DNA from: Brachionus rotundiformis
Lineage: Eukaryota; Rotifera; Eurotatoria; Ploima; Brachionidae
Direction of reading: 5' to 3'
DNA length: 64,000 nucleotides
Assembly: GCA_016802295.1 (NCBI GenBank)
Contig: JAESIW010000118.1
Coordinates: 505,727-569,726 of the forward strand
A program made the translations under genes and the position numbers. Numbering within the stretch: the first letter of the stretch is position 1; each line of letters opens with the position of its first letter. Under the pieces are notes generated by a model. The model ran no database searches, had not been told where the DNA came from, and saw nothing but the letters and a program-made list of their open reading frames with translations. This document shows, piece after piece, positions 22,116-33,790 of this stretch.

Positions 22116-22265
22116 CTACTCTTCATTTTTACTACTTTCATGCTTCTTTCGTTTGGTTTTACTGGATTTTTTTTTTGTCCTATTAAACATTTGTTTTTTA
22201 TTCCAATGATTATCTAATTTAAATTCAATGCTAAGTTGTTGTTGATAACTTTTCTTATCCATTCT
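22116..22265 (-). CDS. Possible orphan 3' exon, Lys/Ser-rich
   Basis: On the minus strand a strong acceptor (polypyrimidine tract then TTATTACAG, ending at 22266) opens a 150-base frame that includes MDKKSYQQQLSIEFKLDNHW and ends in a basic tail (RTKKKSSKTKRKKHESSK) before TAG. It looks like the last exon of a nuclear-type protein, but I find no partner exon upstream between 22266 and 22920. It could be a gene remnant or chance. Low confidence. Confidence 0.3.
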   Translation of the reverse strand, partial: RMDKKSYQQQLSIEFKLDNHWNKKQMFNRTKKKSSKTKRKKHESSKNEE

Positions 22266-22920
22266 GTAATAAAAAGGAAAAAAAGAACTAAATTTGAAAT
22301 ATGAATGTTTATTTTTTAATTTAAATATTCCCAAAATATTATCTAGAAAACACTGGAAAACAGTTAAATTATTATATTGAATGTATTAGAAAAATCTAGA
22401 AAATTTCGAAATTTAGAAAAATCATATTGAATAAAAATAAAAAAGAAGAGAGTAAAAAATGGATTTTTTTATTTTGTTCATTCAATTGTTCTTCAAATGC
22501 ATCTTATACTTTAGACCTTAGACTTAGGAAATAACAAGATCAATAAAAGATCGAACTTGGGTACCTAAAAGAAAAATCACGTATCTTAATATTTAACTTA
22601 TTAAATCGATATAAAAAATTAATAAACAATATTTTTTTTTTTAATTGGTATCATTTTAGATTAAACATCTTTGATTTAACAAAATATGATTTAAAGCTCT
22701 TTTCATCAAAAGTCATCATTAATAATTTAATGATAATGGTTCATATTAGATTCTTAACAAATAACAAATATTTATTGAATAATGGTATTTAGTATCATTT
22801 ATTATAATATAATAATTGATATATTCAAAAAATAAATGTTAAGAATATAAATATATGGTGACTATATATTGTAAAAACTTTGATTTTAAATTTGAACCTA
22901 AAATCAAAAAATAATGAAAG

Positions 22921-23692
22921 ATGAAATTGAACTTAATATTTCTTATGCTATTCTGTTTCAAGTCGTATGCCTTTGGTGATACTTTACACCAAACATATCT
23001 AAGAATCAAAAAATACAAGCCTTCGGAAAATGTCTACCAAAATGAAGCCTTGGATAAATTCAGCGCAAGAAATAAACTTATTTGCATGAAGAAATGTAAT
23101 GAACAACTCAATTGCCAAGTAGTTACATTTGCAAATAGAACCTGTTCTCTGTTTTCGGCTATTGAATTGTCCACTGACCAAAGCCAAGCTAAAAAAATGC
23201 GTGTTTATGTTAAGAAGACAACTGATGAAATAATGGATGAACTTGATATTGGTGGTTCAATAAACATTTCTGAAATAAACTGTATTTATCCTTAACATTC
23301 AATTCCTATAATCTTTTATTTTATTAAATTAACCTTCTAGGCTCGAACAACTTACCAAAGCAATATTCAGAAAATTGTTCAAACAATTGCTTGAATGAAT
23401 GCCAAAATGGATTGAAATGTTTGGTCGGTGTTTGTGATTGTAATGAAACTAGCTTTTTCAACACTACTAGTCAAAAATGCGGTAAATTAATTAATTGTTT
23501 ATTAAAATTTAAAATAAAATTTAATAAAATTTGTTTAATAAAATCAATTAAGAGCCAAAACATGAAATAAATGAATACTGTGAGAAAAATGCTCACTGTA
23601 ATCATCATAACTTTTTGGAATGTTCTTTAGATAAAAGATGCATTTGCTTTACCAATTGTATGAATAATAATGGAAAATGTGGTAACTATTTT
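22921..23692 (+). repeat. 772-bp duplicated block, copy 2
   Basis: Partner of 16644-17415. The upstream flank differs except for a short AAATAATxAAAG run before the ATG, and the downstream flank differs completely. Confidence 0.93.
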
Positions 23693-24217
23693 ATTGTTTT
23701 ATTTTAAATTTATATCAATTTAAAATTTTTAACAGAATTAAATGAATGTAATGAAAACAAAAGTTGTAGAGAAGATTTAATTTGTAATCAATCTAAATGC
23801 ATTTGTGAAGGAAATAAGCTTTATTATGACGATCAATGTGGTAATTTAATCCTTATTTACTCTAATTTTTATTTAATTTATATTTTCTAAGTTGATTCAG
23901 TCAATATTTTGTTTATAATTAGATTTTTGGTAAAAACTAATGTCAAAATTCATTTGTATCCATATTCAAATAACAAATCTTCTAGAGAATTTAATCTTTA
24001 CCCCACTGAATCGAATGAAGCATTTTCCTTAAAGATTCCGGCTAGCATCGGTCAAACCACCATCAAGATTTCAATAGACCAAAAAGCTTTAGAGTTGACT
24101 GAAAGTTTTGACGCAAATGAAGGCAGTGATTTTTGTTTTCTATTATCTAAAATAATTCCACCAAAAAATGATTTCGAACTGATAAAATGTTCACCAGAAA
24201 ATAATTCATCTGAATAG
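22921..24217 (+). CDS. Secreted PAN-like / Cys-rich (EB-module-like) protein, copy 2, five exons
   Basis: Exons by eye: 22921-23281, 23341-23481, 23553-23681, 23736-23840 and 23892-24217, phases consistent, 353 residues. Exons 1-3 (signal peptide, PAN-like segment, two Cys modules) are nearly identical to copy 1 located 6,277 bases upstream. Exon 4 is a shorter six-cysteine module (ELNECNENKSCREDLICNQS) unlike the two modules at this place in copy 1. Exon 5 is a diverged version of the shared C-terminal domain (SLKIPASIGQTTIKISID; SFDANEGSDFCFLLSK). Old divergence at the 3' end with fresh identity at the 5' end points to gene conversion, not a simple recent duplication. Function unknown; extracellular by signal peptide. 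Confidence 0.8.
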
Positions 24218-26270
24218 ATATGATTAATCAGTTACATTAAAAAATTGTAAAACTATCAAATTTATATAGTTAAAAACAAGTAAATTTTAGTATTAATGTA
24301 ATTTGATAATAAATAAAGTTTAACTTTAAAAAATAAAAAACTACACTTTAATTCTTAAGTCTTAAAAGTAATAGAATTGTGATCTTTTTATAATTTTTTC
24401 TTTATCTAAACCTAAAAGCGCAATTTGAACTCGTTATTTGTTTTTATTTTTTCACCATGTTCCACTGATTTACCACATGAGAAATATATTTGAACCTCAA
24501 AAAACTTTAATTTACTGGTTTATATTTACCAAAGAGATCTAAAGGCAAATATTATTTTAATTCGTTGTTGGTCGTACCCTTAAGATGTCCATTGAAGGTT
24601 CAGCTTGACAACTTCCAAACTCATTTCGTTTGGTTTATTTTTTGTTCAATTGGACATGATTTTTATTCCAAAATTTTTAACAACAAAAATTGAAGGTAAT
24701 TTACTCTGATGAGCAAGTTTCACAATTGAAGGCACCGTCAGTCAAAGTTCATAGCGCTTCTGGCATGAAGAAATTTACCAAATCTGCATAATTCTATATC
24801 TTTTCATCTATAATGAATTTTTATTAATGATTCAAGAGTATAATGCTCATGCTTTAATAACAATAAAAAGGGATCTTTTCAATTTTATAAATTTTAGACC
24901 ATATTTTTAATGATAAAAATTTTCATTGAAAACATTAGAAAGTAATTAAAAAATCGATTATGAATTTTTCATTGAATCAGATTACAAAATTTTAAATTTT
25001 TGATCACATATTTACAAACATCATAGATATTATTTAAAAAATTTTACAATAATTAAAATATAATTTTTATTATATTTGATAAAAGATTTATTCACTGTAA
25101 TTGTAATGGGTGCCACGTCTTTCAACAACAACAGGCTAGATGCATGGAAGTGGACAAGATGGAACTTGTAGCTTAATTAAAGTATCCGCACATGATAAAG
25201 AATAGAAGACACTTGAGGATGTTATCTTTAATTAACTGAATCACTTCAAAGATCATATTTAAGATATTAATTTTATTAAACAATTATAAAAACCAATTAA
25301 TTAATTTGCTTTTTAATTATTAAATATTTTATTTCGTTTAAGTTATAAATTATAATTTGTTATCTGAGCCGATTCCGGGATTGATTAAAAAAAAAATAAA
25401 AAATTTTTTTCTCTTTTTATAAATTAAAAAATGAGTTTTTTCACTAACATAGTGAAAACTTAAAAATTTTTTAAAAATTAAACTTTTTCCTTTTATTTCA
25501 AGTTTTAAATTATATAATTTCTATTTACCAAAAATAAAAAAAAGTGTGTTTAATTTGTTTCTCTATTAAGTTGGAAAAACGATAGTAAATTTTTAATAAA
25601 GAAAACAAATAAAAATTAGAATTAAAATAATTAAAAAGAATAATTAGAAAAAAGTAATAAAATAAGAATTGTTCATTTGATTTGTTGCTAAATTATATGA
25701 TTTTTATTTAATTTTTATTTGATTTTTATTATTTTTAAACCATTAGATTTTTTGTTCATTTAGCAATTTTTGTCAAAGATTATAATTTTTAAAGTTAACT
25801 TTTAAATAACCTTAAACAAAAGCTTTTTAACTTTTGGAATCTTAAGTGAACCTTTTACCGTGAGCAATCAAGTTAAAAATAATTTTTTCTTAACCTTGTT
25901 TGGTTTTGATTCCTAAACAAAAAAGTGTTAGGGAAACAATTTTTATTGAATAACTGCATGAAACTTAAATACCAAAGCAAAACAGCCACAAAAACTCATA
26001 TTACTTTCGTACAGGTAAAGCCATTATTAATTCAAAATTTAAATTCACTACGCTTTATATTCATCCTAATTTAGCTTGTTAATCAGAATTAAAAAATAAA
26101 TATTCAACACTTAGCAATCTTATCTGGCCACTTTAAATGTTCTACTTGGCCCTTATGTTACCATGATAACTGACACAAACATTTTCTTTAGCTTTTTCTT
26201 AAAAAAGAAATTATTTTCTCTTATTTTTTTATATTAGTTTAGCAGCTCCAAAGTCGCTAGGTAACACATA
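24218..26270. other. Intergenic, no gene seen
   Basis: AT-rich, with somewhat less AT-rich patches at about 24540-24790 and 25100-25200 that may be old element debris. No reading frame, Pol III boxes or repeat ends could be supported. Confidence 0.45.
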
Positions 26271-27823
26271 ATGAAATCATCATCAAGAGACTTAAATCAA
26301 AACTCAAATTTTAATAGAAGATCTACAGCCAACAATTTAAATAGCCAAAATAGTTCGAATCAGCTGAATTCGAGCATAAACATTGGCTCAAACCCCTCTG
26401 CTATTTTTGACCATAAGACATTCGTGAAAGTGTTCTATGCTGATAACAAAGTTATCTTGTTAAACTCGCTATGCTCGTGTCTACACATGCTAAACTACCT
26501 AAAAGAACAGCTTAGTCTTAGTAAAGATGAACTCATTGATTTAATAGACTTTGACGGAAATCTAAAGGAAATACCCAACTCAAATAACAAGGACTATGCC
26601 ATTCAATTCCTGGCACCTACGGTCAGTTATGCTGTGCTAAAAGTCGATCTGGACACAAATACTAATGAAAAAAGATACACTCCGATTTTGAACGAAAATA
26701 AGCTAACACCTAGCATGACAAGTATGTTAATTTGGTTCTACTTTAAAATAATAAACTTTGTAAAAATTAATAGTTAATATAAGTTATAATTAAATTTCAG
26801 ATTTGATTGTACTTTTTTGTTAAAAGTTAAAAAGAAAATTGCTGGATAAAATGAGACAAATATTCAATACAATTTATTTTATTAATTTTTATTTTTGCCA
26901 AAATGATGATAACTTATCACTTGAGACTTAAGATTTATTGGCAATCATTTAATTCTATTTGACAATTTCAAAGATAATATAATTTATTATTTTTATCACA
27001 GCTCTTTCTTACCTTATCATATTTTAACAGAAAAAATTAAGAAAATCAAAATTTAAATAATTATACAAATTAAATTCAAATTTTTTTGTATTAATTTTAT
27101 CTCGGCATGAAACATTGCGAAACAGTTCTGAAAAATTAATTTTTTAAAAAAACATTTAAAACAAAATGTTTGCCGAGCAAAACTTGGCACATGTATTCAA
27201 TTACCATATTTTGACCTTTCTTTTTTAAATCATTTTTATAATACCTTTGGTAAATAAACACCAGAACCTTCAAATTCTACTTAAGGTTTGACAAAAGTTA
27301 GGAATCAAAAGACCAGATGATGTAAATTAAGATACTTTGGTTGATTATCAGATAAAAATTAATTTTTAATTTGGTAAAATTTTTTTTTTGAGAATAATTC
27401 TAATTCATCATTAAAAATGATTATTAAAATCATTGATTTTAATTTTCAGCATTTATAGTATTTGATAAACAAATAATTAGCATTTATTAGTGAGGAAAAT
27501 CAAAGTTATTTCTTTACCAATACTAATTTAAAAAAAAAATAATTAAAAAAAAATTATGATGTCTCTTAAAAAAAAAGTTTTTTTTTTAATCTAATATAAT
27601 ATATTTAATTAATCAAGAAACACTGGCAAACTTAAATGCTGGAAAAACCATGAATAAACGAATGACCAAAGAGTCGCGGTTGAAATCACAAAACCAATTA
27701 TTACAAAATTCAGCACAGAACGCAAATTCATCTGGTAATTTGCTCTCCCAAACGTCGAGTGCCAGCTTTCAAACCGGTCAATCAGCCCAAGTTAGCACAA
27801 GAAAAACCGCGAGAGTTAAATAA
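26271..27823 (+). CDS. CXorf65-like protein, two exons
   Basis: Exons 26271-26721 and 27618-27823 join in phase (ATGACA-A / AAACA) to give 217-218 residues. A polar Ser/Asn-rich N terminus (1-45) precedes a compact domain (about 48-140): FVKVFYADNKVILLNSLCSC, LKEQLSLSKDELIDLIDFDG, YAIQFLAPTVSYAVLKVDL and RYTPIL. This order of segments (a ubiquitin-like opening, a helix, an ID-x-D-x-G turn, then a closing tyrosine strand) matches human CXorf65 as I know it. The C terminus is low-complexity and basic. Human CXorf65 has no assigned function. The homology rests on remembered pattern only and should be tested. Confidence 0.6.
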
Positions 27824-28188
27824 AAAAAATACAAAATAAAATATATTTTGATAAAATATTTAAACCTTATTTTGCTTTATGATTTTTTATATTCTAACCG
27901 TGTTTAATAAAATATTTTCAAAAGTATTAATCAAATGTTTATCTTAAAAGACATTTTAATTTAATTCTAGCTAAACGAGTCCCTACGCTTTTTTAAGTTT
28001 ATATAAACACAAAATTCCTTCTTATTTTTAAAATGTCAAATTTTTTTTAAAATTTAATCTTTGTTTGATTCTTCATCTTGTTCGCAGGATTAATCACTAA
28101 ACCTAGAAATGATCTTTTAATGAATATTTTTCACACTATAAATATGGGACCATTTTGCCACCAAATCCAAGTACCTAAATTAAAAAAA

Positions 28189-29129
28189 ATGTTTAAATCA
28201 TTAGTTTTGACAATTCTTGGCCTAGCTGTAATATTGAACCAGACTTTTCAAGCTTGTAAGTTCCACAAATAACTTAATAATAGCATAAACAAAAGTAATA
28301 TTTTTCTTAGCGGTCAAATATGGCAACGATCCATGTGCTACAATTGGATGGAACCCTTGTCCACCAGAGATTCCGATACAACCTTTAACCCAGCCTCCGC
28401 AACCTCCCCAGCCGGCTTACCACCCACCTGAGCCATCTTATAATCCACAACCACAGCCACAGCCGTCGTATCACCCACCACAACCACAGCCATCGTATCA
28501 TCCGCCACAGCCTGAGCCTTCTTTCATCCCTCCCCAACCATCATATAACCCACCACCACAACCACAGCCAACTTACAATCCACCACCACAACCACAGCCG
28601 ATATATCACCCACAACCACAACCCCAGCCTATTTATAATCCTCCACCACAACCCCAGCCATCAAACCCTTGTGGTAATGGCTATCAAAACCCATGCCCTC
28701 CATTGGAGCACATTACTCAGCCTTCTTATCCCCAACCAGAACCACCATCGTACGGAAATCACCGAGACAACCCACTTTATTGTTATTCATGCAACAGCAA
28801 TCAACCAGCCTGTCAAAATCCCTACAACTACACCCGCTTAGACATTGAACATTTGGTTCCATGCAATGGCCAATGCATTAGATACCAAAACCCCAATGAC
28901 AGATACAGTACTGATTCAATTTTATTATAAGTTAATCAAGCTATGTTTTTTTCTTAGATTGGTACCGTGGTTGCTCATGGGAATACGACTTTATGAAGCC
29001 ACAGCCACCAAGTGTACACAAAAATGGTATTACCTATTACTTTTGTGAAACACGCGGGTAAGCCTAATAAATTTAAAGTATTACATTGTTTATTTGCATA
29101 TAATTTTAAGTTGTAACGCAATATGCTAA
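28189..29129 (+). CDS. Secreted proline-rich protein with C-terminal Ly6/three-finger-like domain, four exons
   Basis: Exons 28189-28255, 28311-28907, 28958-29057 and 29111-29129; phases agree, 260 residues. Exon 1 is a signal peptide (MFKSLVLTILGLAVILN). Exon 2 begins with a short Cys pair, then about 90 residues of Pro/Gln/Tyr repeats of the type YNPPPQPQP, then opens a Cys domain: CYSCNSNQPACQN, PCNGQCIRY. Exons 3 and 4 complete it: WYRGCSWEYDF, YYFCETRG and finally CNAIC at the C terminus. The CxxC start and the C-N close near the end are typical of the Ly6/quiver-like three-finger fold. The last exon encodes only six residues, but they include the expected final cysteines, which supports the join. 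No GPI signal follows. It may be an extracellular matrix, lorica or adhesive protein; that is speculation. Confidence 0.78.
28400..28670 (+). repeat. Proline-rich coding tandem repeat
   Basis: Imperfect repeats of 24-36 bases built from CCACAACCACAGCC units, encoding Y-x-P-P-P-Q-P-Q-P-type peptides. Fully coding, in frame and strand-asymmetric (C/A on the plus strand). Unit number may vary between individuals. Confidence 0.85.
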
Positions 29130-29535
29130 AAGATGACAAATAGACAATCAAAATTTGGATTATGAACAAGATAATTTGTATTTTTCTTAAGTAGTGTTTT
29201 TATCTAAACTTAGTTTTTATTTTATTACAATTAAAAATAATTGCAATAAATTAAATTTACTTAAAAACTATTCTTTTATTTAAAATAAAACCAAACTATT
29301 ATATAATAATTGTTAAAAAATAAGACATTAATTAAATTTTTGACAATCAATAAAAACGATTTTATAAAAGAATTTTTAACCTTTACCAATAGAATAAAAA
29401 ACATTAGGATTAAATCAATGCATAAATGCTCATTTTTTAATAATCTTATAAAATCCATTTTATAGATATATATGTATATACATAAATCTTTATTTTGTTC
29501 ATTTTCTAATTTAACTTGTTCATTAGTTTAGAAAC

Positions 29536-30785
29536 ATGGGTCAAGAACAAAGCACTTTGCCAGATCACAAGCCTAGTACACTTGAAATGATAAAATTGGA
29601 TGATATAATTAGAATAAACATGGTTCAGATAGAAAAAAAGCTAAAAATGCTCGACATCTACATTCCTAATGCACGTAGCGAGCTGCAAAGGTATTTTGAC
29701 CAATACGAGACCAATTTAAGCGAATATCTTCATAATGCTTCTAAAATAAAATCAAGAATTGTACTTAAAAAATGTGAACTAATTCACTCAATCAATCGGT
29801 CATCTAAAAATCTTTATTTTGTTGAGAATTTCAAGTCATTGAGCGAAATTTTGAGCGAAAATTTTTACTCTATTACCAAGAGTTTAGACTTTTATAAAAA
29901 AATAAAATATTTTAAATTTGTTAATTTTTGTGAAGAGATAGAAGCAGTTTATTTAGATGACAACTGCTATAATTATATCATACTACCAATATCAAGATAC
30001 AAAATATTCTACTGCTGTGCTAATTTTTTCAAAAAAAGCTGCATAAAAATAGTTAATTGTCACGGAGTGGAGCTGCATCGTCGTGCCATAAATGCCAACT
30101 TCTATTTTTCCAACTTTATTGTCTTTGGCAAAAATATAGCTGGTGTTTACACAGATATAAGAACAAATAGAACTCTGATAGAGATCTATAATGACCAATT
30201 GGAGCTTGTGGCATCCAAGCTGTTCGACCACAAGCTAGATCTGGTTAGGTTGAGCTCTGAAGAACTGGTTTGCAAATCAAAAGAAAAGTTAAACTTGTAT
30301 TTTTTTCTTAATTTAAAGTATTATCTCTTTTAAATTGAAAATTTAAATAAAAAATGTTTTATCTTAGTTTGGAGCAAGTGTTTTCATTCAATGTAAAGAG
30401 TAAAAATGAGTCCACTCAATTAAATGATGGGGATATTGAGATAATTGGATTGAGTAAGCAGGAAATATTCATACTGGTCAAGAGCAAGAAGATTTTGAAG
30501 AAAATTGACCGTCAGACGGGCAAGTCTTCCGGATCGATTGATTTGGTAAAGAGATTTAATGGTCGAGGACATGAAATTAACTTTTCATATTTGCAAATGG
30601 ATTTAAATCAAACCATTTTTTTGATAAAAGATAACATTAGAAAAATTTTGTATATTTTTGACAAAAATTTTAACTTTTTGTCAAAAAATGAAAATTTCGA
30701 TCAAGTATTTAAGTCAATTGAATTTACGTATTTTAATGATGGTTATTATTGTGACAATTTGAATAAGAAAATTTATTTTATATAA
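29536..30785 (+). CDS. Unrecognised protein with N-myristoylation motif, coiled-coil and possible beta-propeller-like C terminus, two exons
   Basis: Exons 29536-30296 and 30368-30785, separated by a 71-base intron, phases agree, 392 residues. It starts MGQEQST: Gly2 with Ser6 fits the N-myristoylation consensus, so membrane tethering is inferred. Residues 20-120 are helical and charged (IEKKLKMLDIY, ELQRYFDQYETNLSEYL), like a short coiled coil. From about 135 the sequence becomes beta-rich with short repeating blocks (EIIGLSKQEIFILVKSKKIL; IDRQTGKSSGSIDLV; FIKDNIRKILYIFDKNF-like), reminiscent of NHL or WD-type propellers but without a clear signature. No signal peptide. It may belong to a coiled-coil plus propeller family; I cannot name it. 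Confidence 0.65.
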
Positions 30786-31784
30786 TTTTACTATTTTTGA
30801 AAAAGTATATTAAATAGGATTTTTTATCTATTTTTTAAACATAAAATAAAGTATCTAATCAAGATTCGAAAAATATTTGAAATTTAATGTATATGCCCTT
30901 TAATTCAAATTAATGTTTGATTTTTGAATTTAAATTAGTTTATTAGTTTTGCTAATTTGGTATTTTTTACCTTGATGGAGATTTGGAAAAACCTAAAAAT
31001 AAATATGATAGTAATAGTAAAAAATTAATACAATATTTAAAAAATAATAATTTATTCTTTTTCCAAATGCATATTAGTATTTGTTTATTTATTAATATTT
31101 GCACACTAGTAAATTTATTAGCTTTTTTGGAAGTTTTTACATGATAAAATGTAATTAGATCTTTTTATTGTTCAGAACCAAAATTGAAATTATGAAAAAA
31201 ATTTAATTGTAAAATACTTCAAATGAAATATAAAAAGTATAAGTGAACAATTCTGGTTCAGCTTATTAAAGATGTAATTTGATAATCTTGCCAGGAATTA
31301 TTCAGAACAGTCCAATCTTTGAGCTTAAATGGTTTTAGAAATATGAAAAAGTGATATGCACTTGGTGCTTTTTTCTTAAATCAATTATTTTAATCTCAAA
31401 AAAGTTAAACTAATTAGACACATAAAAATCATTAACCTAAAAAAGGCTTCACATTAAGCGGCCAATAGGCCAAGACTAAATGTATTTTATTACCTAATTC
31501 TTTCTCTAAATTAAAGAAAAATATATGAGGATTTTTTAAAAACAATTATTCAACTATTCAGAGATTATTTGTTTTCCTTAATCAACGCCCTAGTGCTATT
31601 CGATAATGGACGATTTTTAACAAGAGTAAAAATATAATATCTGTCTTATATTCAGATCAACCCCAATCCCAGTTTGCTTAAACAAAATTAGCCCTAAAAT
31701 TAACCCTGAATTGACTAAGATGTCCATTGACTATCAACTAAAGAAGCCTGACGTCGTCTTTCGCTTAGTCAAAATATTAAATGG
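30786..31784. other. Intergenic, no gene seen
   Basis: AT-rich sequence after the two-exon gene. No frame of protein character; a few isolated less AT-rich words near 31640-31770 lead into the LINE relic that follows. Confidence 0.45.
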
Positions 31785-32888
31785 TTTTTTTTTTTCCTTA
31801 TCCACTCCTTGTGGAGCATAGGGTCATTACTTTTGCTTTTACCTTTGCTTCTCCCCATGTCATTCCCATTTCGATGAGCTCTTTCGTGATCGTTGACCTC
31901 CATGTTACTGCTGGTCGTTCTACCTTACGTCGCCCTTGAGGTGTCTATTGAAGGGCCCTTTTTGGTATCCGTGTATCTTTCATTCTAAGTACATGTCCGA
32001 ACCATCGAAGCCTTTTGTTCTTGATGCATTAACTTAATGGCTCTGATTTTGTCATTCTGAATAGGTCAGCATTCGATAGTGTCCCAGGCCAGTGTGGAAT
32101 CCTCCGCAGGCTTCCAGTGTGGAAGGTGTTAAGGCTTTTTCTGTCAGATTCACTCATCCCCCAACATTCACTTCCGTACCCTAAACCCATCAATGTTGCT
32201 TTTACTACACTGATGTATAGTTTAAGCTTTGTTTCCTTGCTGTAGATTTTTGATTTCCAAGCTGGTCGGAGTCTAGCAAAGACACTCTTTGCTTTAGCAA
32301 GTCTATTCTTAATGTCTCTGTGTGTTCCCAACGTTGTACTGATAGTGCTACCTAGGTATGTGAATTCATTAACACACTCGATTTGTGTACCATCGATGGT
32401 GATCGGGGTATCTAATTTGGTGTTTATGCACATTACTTTCGTTTTGGTTCCATTAATTTCGAGTCCAGTTGGTTTAGCGTTGCTCGCCAAGTCTTGCGTC
32501 TCCATATGCATATTTGCTTCTGTACTAGATATTAGCACCAGATCGTCCGCAAAGTCTAAGTATTCAAGTTTTGCAGTTAATCCCCATTGAATACCTCTCG
32601 CACTAACAATTGTTTTCTTCATGACATAGTCAATCAATATTAGGAATAGTGTCGGAGAGAGAACGCATCCTTGCCTGACGCCTGTGCACACTTTGAAACT
32701 CTCAGATTTTCCTCTTTCCAGAATCACGCTACACTCGAAATTCTCGTAGAAGAGTTTTATCAAGTTAACTATCTTCTGTGGTAGGCCATATGATCTTAAT
32801 ATAGCCCACAAGGTTTCTCTGTGTATGCTATCAAAGGCTTTCTTGAAGTCAATGAAGTTTAGATACAGGGTGCTATTCCATTCCAGAC
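31785..32888 (-). mobile_element. RTE-type non-LTR retrotransposon, 5'-truncated and broken
   Basis: On the minus strand the reverse transcriptase begins abruptly at about 32888 with LEWNSTLYLNFIDFKKAFDS and continues through CTGVRQGCVLSPTLFLILID, the catalytic FADDLVLIS (near 32540), the YLGSTIS block and the WKSK region. The frame closes at 32029; a shifted frame continues with KRLRWFGHVLRM, GRRKVERPAVTW and MGMTWGEAK down to about 31800. This C-terminal series is typical of RTE/BovB-like elements. 5' truncation and frameshifts make it inactive. Its base composition is much less AT-rich than its surroundings. Confidence 0.85.
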
Positions 32889-32919
32889 TAAATGGTTTAT
32901 TTTAACTTAATTATATATT

Positions 32920-33185
32920 TTGTCCATGACTTCTTGAAGATGAAGAAGACCGCAAAACACTTGCATAAGGAGACAGAGTTTGCCATGGACAAAACCCGAA
33001 GCATCTACCACGAATGGGAGAAATACATTCAGATAAAAACATAAGGTTGCATAGCAAAGGGTTTTTGGAACACGAAAGAGGATGCGGAGAGCCAACCAAA
33101 ATATGATAGAACAGAACTCGAACTGAACCAAATAGAGACCAAGAAGACCAACAAGAGAAGTAACCGAACGCGTTTAACGCAACAT
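32920..33185. other. Unidentified less AT-rich remnant next to the RTE fragment
   Basis: This patch has balanced base composition and partly open frames on both strands, broken by stops, ending near ACCGAACGCGTTTAACGC at 33163. It looks like a further piece of an inserted element, but I recognise no domain. Confidence 0.35.
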
Positions 33186-33790
33186 ATTGCAGCTTTAGTT
33201 GATTTTTATAAGAATAGACTTTGCTTTAAAATTAGTTTTAAATAAGTTGTTTTCAAACTGTTAAAACAATTATTTCTTAATTATACAAACATGCATTGAT
33301 GCTTAGGCATATGGTGTATTTATATGCCAACAACTTAATCATTTTAAGGATTCTTTTCTCTATGAACTGATTTTATTTATTCTGACTTTTATTTAATAAA
33401 TATCCTAGAAGAAATTAATGAACTTAAACTTTTCATTTAAAAATTACAGAGATTATGATCAAAAAGCAATGTTTTGTAAGTATTTATCAATTTTGTAAGG
33501 CTTCGTGAATTGAGATATCTAATACCAAAATGTTTAATAAAATAAGAAAAATTTAAATCAAATCAATAATTATTCTGACAGGATCTTTACCAAGCCTAAA
33601 AAGAAGCAATCTGAGAAGATACTGAAACATTGTAATGCTAAAAAGTAAAGCTTTTCCCAAGATTTTATTTTATGGTAAATATTGTGGTTAAAAAAAATTT
33701 ATGAATTGTTTAAGCTCGATGATAAGTGATCATAAAACTGTCTAATAACTGCCATGACTCAAAAATGGCTTTACATTATTTTAATAAAAT

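Noticed and set aside
22540..22570. tRNA-like B-box word (GATCGAACTTGG) near 22548
   Set aside because: No A box at the right distance and no cloverleaf could be formed. I found no tRNA gene in the window.
28400..28670. Regular short repeats considered as a CRISPR-like array
   Set aside because: The repeats are in-frame Pro/Gln codons of a secreted protein, with no unique spacers, in a eukaryotic gene.
32907..33131. Overlapping minus-strand frames of 62-74 codons beside the RTE fragment
   Set aside because: Two frames overlap in a balanced-composition patch, neither shows a domain, and the plus strand is equally open in parts.
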